The position numbers and the translations under genes are program-made. Shown in pieces: positions 8,587 through 16,330 of a stretch of 64,000 nucleotides of DNA (positions are counted from its first letter, which is position 1; each line of letters opens with the position of its first letter). The notes beneath the pieces were generated by a model. That model was not told the origin of the DNA and searched no databases. It saw only the letters and a list, made by a program, of their open reading frames with translations. The stretch comes from CAMAXB01 sp964476565 (GTDB lineage: Bacteria > Verrucomicrobiota > Verrucomicrobiia > Opitutales > Opitutaceae), in contig CAYZBG010000017.1 of assembly GCA_964476565.1 (NCBI GenBank), forward strand, positions 1 through 64,000. The letters are read 5' to 3'.

Positions 8587-9279
8587 TCAGGCCGGGGATC
8601 GGTCTGAGCGTTCTGCCGGCGAGGCGAGCGCGAGGTAGCCGAGGCAGGCCCACAGGGTCGCGGCCCCCAGCCATTGCCAGAAGGCGAAGCTCAAGGTGAC
8701 GGGAATGCCGAAGTCACGCCAGCGGCGGTCGACCCAGCCGATATCGCGCTGGTCGAAATAGAGAAACGCGAGGCTCACGCCGATCGCGACCAGCGGCACG
8801 GCGAGGGCGACGGCGGGCCAGAAGGCCTGCGGATGAAGACGAAGGCGTTCCCGAAACAAGGCGAAGAGCCCGCCGTAGAGGCTCAGGAAGGTCAGCACGG
8901 CGAGCACCTCGTGGGCCTTGGGCAGGTGCGAGGAGGCGTGGAAGATGAGCAGGCGTTCGAGGCCGACCAAGATGCCGCCGAGAAGGCCGATTCGCAGGGC
9001 AAGGTGCCCGCGTCCGGGCGTCACGCCCCGGGTCAGAACCTCGTGGCGGACCCGTTGCGCGGCCGGCCAGAGCAGGCCGAGGGCAAGCGCGAGCGCGCCG
9101 GCAAACCAGGCTCCGCCCTCGGGGTTGTGTTTCGCGGAGGCGAGGGCGGACATGACGGTGTAGGCCCAGTCGAAGCCGCCGGGAAAACGCGCCGCCGCCA
9201 GCCCGACGCCAGCGGTGAGCAGGCTGGTGGCAAGCAGGTAGCTCCACAGCACAAACGAACGGGACGGAGATGTCGGCAC
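8587..9279 (-). CDS. integral membrane protein, DUF998-like
   Basis: A 230-residue protein with about six hydrophobic helices. The block FPGGFDWAYTVMSALASAKHN after the first helix, followed by a glycine/alanine-rich helix, recalls DUF998/Frag1-type membrane proteins, but the match is loose. A conserved-looking SHLPKAHEVLAVLTF helix lies mid-protein. Start is GTG 9279; there is no convincing Shine-Dalgarno, and no better internal ATG. It ends 11 bp before the MFS start, so the two probably share a transcript. It is divergent from satD. Function unknown. Confidence 0.7.
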   Translation of the reverse strand: MPTSPSRSFVLWSYLLATSLLTAGVGLAAARFPGGFDWAYTVMSALASAKHNPEGGAWFAGALALALGLLWPAAQRVRHEVLTRGVTPGRGHLALRIGLLGGILVGLERLLIFHASSHLPKAHEVLAVLTFLSLYGGLFALFRERLRLHPQAFWPAVALAVPLVAIGVSLAFLYFDQRDIGWVDRRWRDFGIPVTLSFAFWQWLGAATLWACLGYLALASPAERSDRSPA

Positions 9280-9381
9280 GGCAGGAGGACGGAGGCGAGG
9301 GGAAGGGCGGACGCCTCCGGGGACAAGTCGTTTTCCGGTCGGTCCCCCGGCTGGCGTACGGAAACGGCGGAGGCACAGCGA

Positions 9382-9456
9382 TTAACCGGAAAGGTTTAAT
9401 CGGGCATTAATAAACCATTTAGGTTTAAAAATAAGAATTGAAACCATTTTGGTTTA
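9382..9456. promoter_or_regulatory. three phased AAACC-N5-GGTTT palindromes upstream of satD
   Basis: Three inverted repeats of form (A)AACC-N5-GGTTT(A): 9382-9399, 9411-9427 and 9441-9456. Their centres are at 9390, 9419 and 9448, so they are spaced exactly 29 bp apart twice. The region is sharply AT-rich compared with its surroundings. The last site ends 15 bp before the satD ATG. The layout looks like a repressor operator array covering the satD promoter; SatD itself carries a C-terminal helix-turn-helix and is the obvious candidate ligand (inference). Confidence 0.8.
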
Positions 9457-9471
9457 GGTCAGGCTCGGCCC

Positions 9472-10104
9472 ATGCGATACCTGGTGGTGATCGGCGATGT
9501 GGTCGGTTCGAAGCGCCTGAAGGCGCGGGCGGCGCTGCAGCGCGCGCTCGCGGCGGAGCTGGCGGCGGTGTCGGCGGGCAACGGGGCGCTGGCCTCGCCG
9601 TACACGCTCACGCTGGGGGATGAGTTTCAGGCGGTGTACCGCCGGGCCGGGGGACTGTTTGCCGACCTGGTGCGGATCCGCGCCGCCGGCCTGCCGGCGG
9701 AGATCCGGCTGTCGGTGGCGGTAGGTCGGATTGTGACGGCGATCAACCCGCAGCAGGCGCTGGGCATGGACGGACCGGCCTTCCACGTCGCGCGGGAGCA
9801 GGTCGAGCGGCTCAAGCGCGAGGGAGGCCGGTTTGCGCTGGCCGGCGACCTGCCAGGCGATGCGGTGGCGCGGGAGGCGGCGGTGGAACTGCTCTCCGCC
9901 TGGACCGAAGGGTGGAAACCGAACCGCTGGCAGATCCTACTCGGCCGGCTGCAAGGCCGGTCCGTGGCGGACCTCGCGGCCGCGCTCGGCATCTCGGAAC
10001 CAGCGGTCTACAAGAATCTGCACGCCGGGCGCCTGGAGACGTGGGTGACCTTGCTGCGCCAGTATGAAGCGGTGCTCGACGGCGCCTTGTCCGGCCGGAG
10101 TTAG
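9472..10104 (+). CDS. satD: SatD family protein with C-terminal helix-turn-helix
   Basis: A 210-residue SatD-family protein of unknown biochemical role. The signature N-terminus MRYLVVIGDVVGSKRL and the LTLGDEFQAVYR block near residue 50 are visible; both are typical of this family and recall nucleotidyl-cyclase-like folds. Residues 155-190 form a helix-turn-helix (LQGRSVADLAAALGISEPAVYKNL), suggesting DNA binding. Start ATG 9472. It is followed 50 bp later by a membrane protein whose C-terminal third matches the DUF3307 tail, the usual SatD partner. Regulation is probably through the palindrome array directly upstream. Confidence 0.88.
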   Translation: MRYLVVIGDVVGSKRLKARAALQRALAAELAAVSAGNGALASPYTLTLGDEFQAVYRRAGGLFADLVRIRAAGLPAEIRLSVAVGRIVTAINPQQALGMDGPAFHVAREQVERLKREGGRFALAGDLPGDAVAREAAVELLSAWTEGWKPNRWQILLGRLQGRSVADLAAALGISEPAVYKNLHAGRLETWVTLLRQYEAVLDGALSGRS

Positions 10105-10154
10105 GGCGCGTCTGGGCCCTTGAAATTGCCCGGCCTCTCCCAAGGCTTTTCCGC

Positions 10155-10865
10155 ATGTGGCTTTCCGCCTTTCCCTTCGTCCTCTCGGCCGTGCTGCTCG
10201 TCCGGGTGCTCGTCCTGCCGGAGGCGCGACCGGCCTCGTGGTGGGCGGCGGCGGTCCTGGGGGCGGCCCAGGGGGCCCTGTGTCTCGTCTTCTCCGACGG
10301 GAGCTGGTCATGGGCGGTCATTGCCTTGGGCCAGCTCGTGATGCCGCCGCTGGTGCTCGGGGTGTATGAGGCGGCGCCGGCGCGGCAGGCCGAGGCATCC
10401 GGCCTGCGCTTGCTGCTCCTCCTGCTGTTCGTTGCTCCGGCGCTGGTGTGGTGCGGCGTCTCGCCGCCGCCGGCGTGGCTCGAAGCCCTGTTCACCGTCA
10501 TCCCGGCGCCGGCCTTTGTGTGGGCGGCCGGGGCCTTGTTGTGCGTGAAGGAAGGAAACTTTTTTGTGCGCTGGTTCTTCCAGCGATTGAAGTCGAGCGC
10601 GACCCAGGCCGAGCGGTCGGATCGCGAAGGCACGGGCAACGGCCGCGTGATCGGGGCGCTGGAACGGCTGCTGATCTATGTGTTCCTCGTCACCGGCCAG
10701 TCGCTCGCCGTGTCGGTCATCGTGGCGGTGAAGGCGCTGGCGCGGTTCAAGCGCATGGAGGAGGATCAGGCCTTCGCGGAGTACGTGATCATCGGCACTT
10801 TCCTGTCCATTCTCCTCGCCCTGCTCGCCTGCGGCTGGACGGTGTGGGCGCTGACCGGACGCTGA
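10155..10865 (+). CDS. SatD-associated membrane protein with DUF3307-like C-terminus
   Basis: A 236-residue protein with about six membrane segments. The N-terminal two thirds are ordinary hydrophobic helices with no recognisable family. The C-terminal part (GALERLLIYVFLVTGQ, VAVKALARFKRM, then AEYVIIGTFLS) closely follows the tail of DUF3307 proteins, which typically neighbour satD. The pairing supports a joint function, but none is known. It abuts nupC without a gap (stop at 10865, convergent stop at 10866). Start ATG 10155 with AAGG 9 bases upstream. Confidence 0.75.
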   Translation: MWLSAFPFVLSAVLLVRVLVLPEARPASWWAAAVLGAAQGALCLVFSDGSWSWAVIALGQLVMPPLVLGVYEAAPARQAEASGLRLLLLLLFVAPALVWCGVSPPPAWLEALFTVIPAPAFVWAAGALLCVKEGNFFVRWFFQRLKSSATQAERSDREGTGNGRVIGALERLLIYVFLVTGQSLAVSVIVAVKALARFKRMEEDQAFAEYVIIGTFLSILLALLACGWTVWALTGR

Positions 10866-12191
10866 TCAGGTCAGCATCGCGGCCACGCAGGCGGTGAGGA
10901 AGCACGCGAGGCTGCCGCCGAGCAGGGCACGCCAGCCGAGCCGGGCGAGTTCGCTGCGCTTTTCGGGGGCGAGGGAGCCGATGCCGCCAATCTGGATGCC
11001 GATCGAGACAATATTCGAGAAACCGCACAGGGCGTAGGTCAGGATCATGCGCGTACGGTCGTCGGTCAGCACGCCGGTCGTCTGCATGCGGTTCATGGTG
11101 AAGTAGGCGTAGAATTCGTTGAGCACCGTCTTTTCGCCGAGCAACTGGCCGGCCGTGATGAGGTGGCCGCTGTCCACGCCCATGAGCCAGGCCAGGGGGG
11201 CGCCGAGCATGCCGAAGAAGAACTGGAGCGAGAGCGTCTCGTACCGCCCGCCGGTCGCGTCGGCGACCCAGGCGTTGAGCCCGGTCCAGCTGCCGAGCCA
11301 CTGCGCCAGCGTCCAGTTCACAAGGGCGACCAGGGCGGTGAAAACGATGAGCATGCCGCCGACGTTGACGGCGAGCTTGATGCCATCGGTGGTGCCGAGG
11401 CAGATGGCGTCGAGCAGGTTGGCGCCGGGCTTTTCGACGTTGAGGGCGAGAGAGTTGTCCACCGGCTCCTCCTGCGGCAGGAGGATCTTCGCCACGATGA
11501 GGGCGGCCGGGGCGGACAGCACGGACGCGGTCAACAGGTGCGTGGCCCAGCGGACGCGTTCGGCGGGATCGTCGCCGCCGAGGAGCACGATGTACACGGC
11601 CATCACGCCGCCCGCGATCGTGGCCATGCCGCCGACCATGATCGCGAGCAGTTCCGAGCGGGTCATGCGGCTGAGGTAGGGCTTGATCAGCAGCGGGGCC
11701 TCGGTCTGGCCCACGAAGATGTTGGCCGATGCGCTGAGCGTCTCGGCGCCGGAGAGGCGCAGGGTCTTCGACATGAACCAGGCGAACGCATAGACGACCA
11801 CCTGCAGGATACCGAGCCGGTAGAGCAGGGAGGTGAAGGCCGCGAAGAAGATGATCGTGGGCAGGACCGAGATGACGAAGATCGGGCCGCCTTGGGTGAA
11901 CGGAAGCCCCTCCACGTTGCCGCCCGCGATGGTGTTGAGCCAGCCGAAGACGAGGGACGTGCCTTCGTTGGTGAAGCTCAGCAACGTGACGAAAAAGGCC
12001 CCGGCCGCCTCAAAAATGTAACGCACCGGCGGGGCGTAGAGCACGACCCATCCGATCGCGATCTGCAGCACCATCCCGATGCCCACCACCTTCCACGGAA
12101 TCCGGCGACGATTGGTGCTGAACAAGGCGGCGATCGCGAGGAAGGCGGCAATGCCCAGCAGGCCGCGCCACAGGTGGGTGAAGGTCTCCAT
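10866..12191 (-). CDS. nupC: NupC-family concentrative nucleoside transporter
   Basis: A 441-residue inner-membrane Na+ or H+ coupled nucleoside importer (CNT/NupC family). It shows the N-terminal helix pair, the core GQTEAPLLIKPYL motif near residue 160, and MTRSELLAIMVGGMATIAGG. Toward the C-terminus comes FYAYFTMNR and a final gate helix containing YALCGFSNIVSIGIQIGG. Length and motif order match bacterial CNTs. Start ATG 12191 (METFTHLWRG). It is convergent with the SatD partner gene; nothing in the sequence links them functionally. Confidence 0.95.
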   Translation of the reverse strand: METFTHLWRGLLGIAAFLAIAALFSTNRRRIPWKVVGIGMVLQIAIGWVVLYAPPVRYIFEAAGAFFVTLLSFTNEGTSLVFGWLNTIAGGNVEGLPFTQGGPIFVISVLPTIIFFAAFTSLLYRLGILQVVVYAFAWFMSKTLRLSGAETLSASANIFVGQTEAPLLIKPYLSRMTRSELLAIMVGGMATIAGGVMAVYIVLLGGDDPAERVRWATHLLTASVLSAPAALIVAKILLPQEEPVDNSLALNVEKPGANLLDAICLGTTDGIKLAVNVGGMLIVFTALVALVNWTLAQWLGSWTGLNAWVADATGGRYETLSLQFFFGMLGAPLAWLMGVDSGHLITAGQLLGEKTVLNEFYAYFTMNRMQTTGVLTDDRTRMILTYALCGFSNIVSIGIQIGGIGSLAPEKRSELARLGWRALLGGSLACFLTACVAAMLT

Positions 12192-12272
12192 GCAGGAAAG
12201 CCCCAGCAGCTTGGATGCAAATTACCGCTCCGCGAGAAACTTCTTGGCGCTTTGGGCGTCTACGGGGCGAAC

Positions 12273-12431
12273 GTGACTATCGCCTCTCTTTATCATCTGG
12301 CCGTGGCCGCAGGCATTCTGGGCGGAGTGCTCCTGTTCTCCGTCGCCCTGGGAGTCGGCTGGGCCGTGTGGTTTGGCGGCGATGCCCGCGGGCGTCGTCC
12401 AGACAAACACGAACCGTCGCGTCGCGCATAA
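12273..12431 (+). CDS. possible small single-pass membrane protein
   Basis: A 52-codon frame starting at GTG 12273. It encodes one hydrophobic helix of about 22 residues (AVAAGILGGVLLFSVALG, then VGWAVWF) followed by a basic tail (GRRPDKHEPSRRA). It lies in the 277-bp gap between divergent nupC and the gamma-carbonic-anhydrase-like gene and ends 37 bp before the latter. No family is recognised and no strong Shine-Dalgarno is seen. It could be a real small membrane protein or a chance frame in GC-rich DNA. Confidence 0.35.
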   Translation: MTIASLYHLAVAAGILGGVLLFSVALGVGWAVWFGGDARGRRPDKHEPSRRA

Positions 12432-12468
12432 GGCTTGGCCCGCCGGGAGGCGGGGCCAGACTGCGGCG

Positions 12469-12990
12469 ATGGACGTGCATGCTCGCCTCGAACGTCACTT
12501 AAAGAAGACGCCGGACACGGCGGCGGCGTTGTTTGTGGCAGCCAATGCCACGGTGGTCGGAGACGTGACGTTGAAGCCCCGGAGCAGCGTGTTCTACGGG
12601 GCCGTGCTGCGCGGCGACATCGCCCGGATCGTTGTCGGCGAAGGCACGAACATCCAGGACAACGCCGTCGTCCATCTCGCCGACGATCTCGATGCGGTGA
12701 TCGGCGACTGGTGCACGGTGGGTCATGGCGCGATCGTCCACGCCTGCACGATCGGTCACGAATGCCTGATCGGCATGCATGCGACGATCCTGGACGGGGC
12801 GCAGATCGGCGACCGCTGCCTGATCGCGGCCGGTGCGGTGGTCACGCCGCGTCAGACGATTCCATCCGGCTCGATGGTCGCCGGGGTGCCGGCCAAGGTG
12901 ATCCGGCCGCTGACGACGCACGAGCAGGCCGGGCTGCGCGGCTGGGCCGAGAAATACCTCGCCGTGGCCGCAGCGCACGCGGCGCGCTGA
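12469..12990 (+). CDS. gamma-carbonic-anhydrase-like hexapeptide protein
   Basis: A 173-residue left-handed beta-helix protein of the gamma carbonic anhydrase/YrdA/PaaY group. Hexapeptide repeats run from about residue 25 to 145. The histidine set expected for Zn binding between subunits is present in the stretch VGHGAIVHACTIGHECLIGMH. RGDIARIVVGEGTNIQDNAVVH is the usual N-terminal signature block. The ending (GVPAKVIRPLT, then a short alpha-helix) is typical. Start ATG 12469 (MDVHARLERHLKK). Whether it hydrates CO2 or is a structural relative cannot be told from sequence. Confidence 0.9.
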   Translation: MDVHARLERHLKKTPDTAAALFVAANATVVGDVTLKPRSSVFYGAVLRGDIARIVVGEGTNIQDNAVVHLADDLDAVIGDWCTVGHGAIVHACTIGHECLIGMHATILDGAQIGDRCLIAAGAVVTPRQTIPSGSMVAGVPAKVIRPLTTHEQAGLRGWAEKYLAVAAAHAAR

Positions 12991-12999
12991 GCATTCGGG

Positions 13000-13482
13000 T
13001 CAGAGGCCGGTGCCGTTGTCGGCGTCGGCCGTCCAGATGACCAGCCAGCCGCTCTCCGGATCCTCGTAGACGAGGGTGGAGGCGCCCGGCGTGCCCGGCT
13101 CGACGTACTGCACGCGGGCGAGGCCCGGGCCGGCGTCGGCGGGACGGCCCGCGAAGTAGGGCCGCGTGAGCAGGACGGCGACGGCGGCCGCGGCGGCAAG
13201 TGGAAGGCCGAACGACACCCAGCGCCACCCGGTCCGGGTTTTCCGGGATTCGGGCGGTCCGTGCAACGCGGTGCGCAGGTCGCGCCAGGCGGCCTGCGCA
13301 TTGGGCACGGGACGGGCGGCGGTCTCGGCGGTCCAGGAGCGGAAGCCCTCGGCGAGGTCCGCCCGCAGTCGCCGGCACGACGCGCAGCCCTCGAGATGGG
13401 CGGCCAGCCGGGTCGCCTCGGGGGCGGGCAGGGAGCCCTCCCGTTCGGCGAGCAGCAGGGTTTCGGCGTCGTGGCAGTTCAT
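13000..13482 (-). CDS. zinc-finger anti-sigma-factor-like membrane protein
   Basis: A 160-residue protein. The N-terminal half has a zf-HC2 motif (MNCHDAE at the start, then HLEGCASCRRLRADL), the zinc-binding anti-sigma domain pattern H-x3-C-x2-C. A single membrane helix follows near residue 90 (FGLPLAAAAAVAVLL). The C-terminal part is a short periplasmic domain ending in VIWTADADNGTGL. Start ATG 13482. It is the last of four same-strand genes beginning with an ECF sigma factor at 15084. That suggests it restrains that sigma factor, although two other genes intervene, which is unusual. Confidence 0.78.
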   Translation of the reverse strand: MNCHDAETLLLAEREGSLPAPEATRLAAHLEGCASCRRLRADLAEGFRSWTAETAARPVPNAQAAWRDLRTALHGPPESRKTRTGWRWVSFGLPLAAAAAVAVLLTRPYFAGRPADAGPGLARVQYVEPGTPGASTLVYEDPESGWLVIWTADADNGTGL

Positions 13483-13505
13483 GGCGGGCGGAGGCAGGGG
13501 GGGAC

Positions 13506-13952
13506 TCAGTCGCGGTGGCTGTAGCTGCGGGATGAATACCCGCGGGAGTGGCTCGAGACCCAGACGCGTTCGACGCGCCATTCGTAACGGCCGGGAACGT
13601 GGTAGCGGACCTTGCAGCCGCGTTCGTAGCGGGTGCCCCAATACCCGGGCACCCACACCTTCACGCGGACGGTGTCCCAGTAGCCGTGGCGATGATCGCG
13701 ATCGTCGCGGTAGCCGTAGCCGTGGCCGCGACGATGGTCGTAGCGATCATGGCGGTCATCGTGGCGGTGGCTGACTTCGACCTCGACGGCCGGGCCGCGG
13801 TGGTGGTCGCGATCGTTGATGATCTGACCGACGATCAGGCCCCCGAGAAAGCCGCCGAGGGCGGCGACACCCTCGGAGTCCGCCTTCGCGGGGGCCGGGG
13901 TGAAGGTGAGGGCGGTGGCGCTAAGCATGGAGAGCAAGGCGAGGTTTTTCAT
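13506..13952 (-). CDS. secreted His/Arg/Asp-rich protein with glycine-zipper segment
   Basis: A 148-residue protein with a clear signal peptide (MKNLALLSMLSATALTF, then TPAPAKA). A short glycine-zipper-like hydrophobic stretch follows (ALGGFLGGLIVGQII). The middle is an unusual H/R/D-rich region at residues 52-92, full of HRHDDRHD- and GYGYRDDR-type repeats. The C-terminal half carries tryptophan/tyrosine motifs (KVWVPGYWG, GRYEWRVERVWV) seen in secreted YXXVWVPGYW-type proteins. The His-rich stretch could bind metals; this is inference. It ends 23 bp before the anti-sigma-like gene. Confidence 0.72.
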   Translation of the reverse strand: MKNLALLSMLSATALTFTPAPAKADSEGVAALGGFLGGLIVGQIINDRDHHRGPAVEVEVSHRHDDRHDRYDHRRGHGYGYRDDRDHRHGYWDTVRVKVWVPGYWGTRYERGCKVRYHVPGRYEWRVERVWVSSHSRGYSSRSYSHRD

Positions 13953-14056
13953 GGGTTTTCCAAGGTTGGTTTGTCCTTGGGACGTACCTCGCCGCGGGTT
14001 TATTCACTCCGGGCGGGCCGTGTGTTCAACACCATGGAAAACCGTGGGTTAGGGCA

Positions 14057-14497
14057 TCAGTTGCCGATCACGATCACGGCGTAGACCTCGCCGTCGCCCT
14101 TGCGCGGGCCGCCCAGGACGGCGGGCACGCCGGGCCGGAGCGACAGCCCGGACTGCATGAGCACGCGACCCTCGTCGGACCAGCGCACGTTGACCCGGAT
14201 GCCGCCGGCGCCGGCCGACTCGGCATCGAGGTCGAGCCGGTGTCCGTCCCCGAGCGAGACCGGACCCTTGCCGGGTACGGCGAGGGAGACCGATCCTTCA
14301 CCGACGTAGCGATAGCTCTCGAACCGCAGGATGCGCCGGAGCGTCGGTTCGAAGGCCGCGAGGCGGCGGTCGCTCTGGCCCTTCTCGTTCGAGGCGGTGA
14401 CGAGGATGGCGCGGATGCGGGCTTCATCTGCGGCGCGGGCGACGGGAGCCACGGCGGAGAGCGCGAAGAGGACGAGCGCGATGCGGAGCGTGTTCAT
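14057..14497 (-). CDS. secreted protein of unknown function, coupled to sigma factor
   Basis: A 146-residue protein with a signal peptide (MNTLRIALVLFALSAVAP, cleaved after ARA). The mature part looks all-beta, with blocks such as ILRFESYRYVGEGSVSLAV and VNVRWSDEGRVLMQSGLSL and a final AVIVIGN strand. No family is recognised. Its ATG overlaps the stop of the sigma gene by four bases (ATGA), so translation is likely coupled and both belong to one operon. A periplasmic sensor or target role in the sigma pathway is possible but unproven. Confidence 0.7.
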   Translation of the reverse strand: MNTLRIALVLFALSAVAPVARAADEARIRAILVTASNEKGQSDRRLAAFEPTLRRILRFESYRYVGEGSVSLAVPGKGPVSLGDGHRLDLDAESAGAGGIRVNVRWSDEGRVLMQSGLSLRPGVPAVLGGPRKGDGEVYAVIVIGN

Positions 14498-15084
14498 GGG
14501 GATTCCTTGAGTTTCTTCGCCAGGGTTCGGCGGGCATGGTGGAGTCTGGACATAACGGTGCCAATGGGAATGCCAGCGGCGCGGGCGATTTCTTCGTAGG
14601 AGAGTCCTTGCACCTCGCGCAGCGCGAGCACGGTGCGGTGCAGGGGCGGCAGGGAGGCCAGGGCGGCGTTGAAGCGGGCCAGCCGGTCGCCGTGCTCCAG
14701 ATCCTCCCGCGGCGTGTCGTCGACGGCCGGCTCGGGCACAGCGGGGGCTTCATCGTCGTCCGAACCGCCGAAGGGCAGGAAGCGATCGTACCACCGCCGC
14801 CGCTTGCGCAGATGGTCGAGGGCGCGGCGGACAGCGATCGGGTGGACCCAGGTGGTGAACCGCGCTTCGCCGCGAAATTCCGGCAGCTTTTTCCAAATGG
14901 TGAGCCAGACCTCCTGGCAGATGTCGCGGGCATCGTGATCGTGGCGCACGATCGAGGCGACTAGGCGGAACACGGGTTCGTAGTGCGCCTGCATCAGCTC
15001 GCCGAAGGCCGCTTCGTCCCCCGCCTGGGCGCGCCGGATCAGGTCGGGCACGACGTCCGGTGAAGGTGAAGCGGAGGTATCCAC
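14494..15084 (-). CDS. ECF-type RNA polymerase sigma factor
   Basis: A 196-residue sigma-70 family ECF factor. Region 2 is visible as DEAAFGELMQAHYEPVFRLV through ARDICQEVWLTIWKKLPEFRGEARF-type sequence, with the FTTWVHPIAVRRALDHLRK DNA-binding helix. Region 4 is DLEHGDRLARF, LPPLHRTVL and GLSYEEIARAAGIPIGTV. The frame is open to 15153, but the extra start would lie inside the T-run of the aldolase terminator. GTG 15084 is therefore preferred, though a later start cannot be excluded. It heads a four-gene operon that ends in a zf-HC2 protein. Confidence 0.9.
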   Translation of the reverse strand: MDTSASPSPDVVPDLIRRAQAGDEAAFGELMQAHYEPVFRLVASIVRHDHDARDICQEVWLTIWKKLPEFRGEARFTTWVHPIAVRRALDHLRKRRRWYDRFLPFGGSDDDEAPAVPEPAVDDTPREDLEHGDRLARFNAALASLPPLHRTVLALREVQGLSYEEIARAAGIPIGTVMSRLHHARRTLAKKLKESP

Positions 15085-15151
15085 GGTGTAAGACGAAGAC
15101 CGGACGGGGCGGCCGGCGGTTCCGCGCGCGGCGTCGCGGAGAAGCGGACAC

Positions 15152-15179
15152 AAAAAACCCCGCGTCGCAAGACGCGGGG
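15152..15179 (-). terminator. intrinsic terminator of the aldolase gene
   Basis: On the minus strand a perfect 9-bp stem (CCCCGCGTC / GACGCGGGG) with a TTGC loop is followed by TTTTTTG. It lies 25 bp after the fba stop codon and before the sigma factor gene. It is the clearest rho-independent terminator in the window. Confidence 0.93.
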
Positions 15180-15204
15180 CGAAAGGCAGGCGGTGCCGCG
15201 GGGC

Positions 15205-16155
15205 TTACTTGCCGAGGCTCTTGCGCAGGTCGTCGAGCTGGCCGGCGGAGCCGAGCAGCTGGTTGCGGCTGGCAATGAACTTGGCGTACTCGGTCATGAA
15301 GATCTTGCCCGGCGGGCGGAAATCGAAGTCACCCGGCTTGTCGCGGAAGAACTCGCGGTGCACGCGGGTCCAGACCAGGCGGCCGTCGGTGTCGATGTTG
15401 ATCTTGGTCACGCCGCGCTTGGCAGCGGGAAGGTACTCGTTCACGTCGACGCCCATCGAATCCTGGATCTTGCCACCGGCGGCGTTGATGCGGGCGACCT
15501 CGTCCTGCGGGACGGAGGACGAACCGTGCATGACGAGCGGGAAGCCGGGCAGGCGGGCCTTGATCTTGTCGAGCACGTCGAAGTGCAGGGACTGCTTGCC
15601 CTTGAACTTGAAGGCGCCGTGGGAGGTGCCGATGGCGCAGGCGAGGGAGTCGCAGCCGGTGAGTTTCACGAACTGCTCGGCTTCGGCCGGGTCGGTGAGG
15701 CAGGCGTTGCCTTCCTCGACCTTGATGTCCTCTTCGACGCCGCCGAGCATGCCGAGCTCGGCCTCGACGGAGATGCCCTTGGCGTGGGCCCGCTGCACGA
15801 CGCGCTTGGTGATCGCGACGTTCTGGTCGAACGGATCGTGCGACGCGTCGATCATCACGGAGCTGAAGAAGCCGGAGTCGATGCAGTCGTAGCAAGTCTG
15901 CTCGTCACCGTGGTCGAGGTGCACCGCGAAGATGGCCTCGGGGAAGATCTCGCCGGCCGAGCGGATGATGGCCTCGAGCATGCGCTTGTCCGTGTAGCTG
16001 CGCGCGCCCTTGGAAATCTGGATGATGAAGGGGGCCTTCGAGTCGATGCAGCCGCGAAAAAGGCCCATGGCCTGCTCGGCGTTGTTGATGTTGTAGGCGC
16101 CGATGGCGTACTTGCCGTAGGCGTGTTTGAACAGTTGGGCGGTGGTGACGATCAT
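15205..16155 (-). CDS. fba: class II fructose-bisphosphate aldolase
   Basis: A 316-residue zinc-dependent aldolase that cleaves fructose-1,6-bisphosphate to DHAP and glyceraldehyde-3-phosphate in glycolysis and gluconeogenesis. The expected motifs are the N-terminal YAIGAYNINNAEQAMGL, the zinc-histidine motif HLDHGD near residue 80, and SVEAELGMLGGVEED. Further on are GTSHGAFKFKG and the HGSSSVP loop. GGKIQDSMGVDVNEY and the KINIDTDGR phosphate loop complete the active site. Start ATG 16155. It is transcribed alone, with its own terminator. Upstream lies a low-complexity tract that probably separates it from the next gene. Confidence 0.96.
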   Translation of the reverse strand: MIVTTAQLFKHAYGKYAIGAYNINNAEQAMGLFRGCIDSKAPFIIQISKGARSYTDKRMLEAIIRSAGEIFPEAIFAVHLDHGDEQTCYDCIDSGFFSSVMIDASHDPFDQNVAITKRVVQRAHAKGISVEAELGMLGGVEEDIKVEEGNACLTDPAEAEQFVKLTGCDSLACAIGTSHGAFKFKGKQSLHFDVLDKIKARLPGFPLVMHGSSSVPQDEVARINAAGGKIQDSMGVDVNEYLPAAKRGVTKINIDTDGRLVWTRVHREFFRDKPGDFDFRPPGKIFMTEYAKFIASRNQLLGSAGQLDDLRKSLGK

Positions 16156-16228
16156 GGGTGCAAGGATGTGGCGGAGCGTAAGGTTACGTCCCGCCGAAAC
16201 GGACGGGCAAGGGTATTCTCTGCGCCCG

Positions 16229-16330
16229 CCTCTCCGCCTCTTTCTCTCTCCTTCTTTCTCTTTCTCTTTCTCTCGGAGACGACGTGGCCGGGAGGAGGAA
16301 GAGGAAAGAGAAAGACTTACGAGAAAGAGT
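16229..16330. repeat. low-complexity CTTTCT / GAAAGA intergenic tract
   Basis: A pyrimidine-rich half (repeats of CTTTCT, 16230-16275) faces a purine-rich half (GAGGAAGAGGAAAGAGAAAG, near 16292-16315). The two could fold into an imperfect long hairpin. A related tract lies at 3103-3215. It sits between the fba start and the stop of the preceding minus-strand gene. No coding content is supported. Confidence 0.55.
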
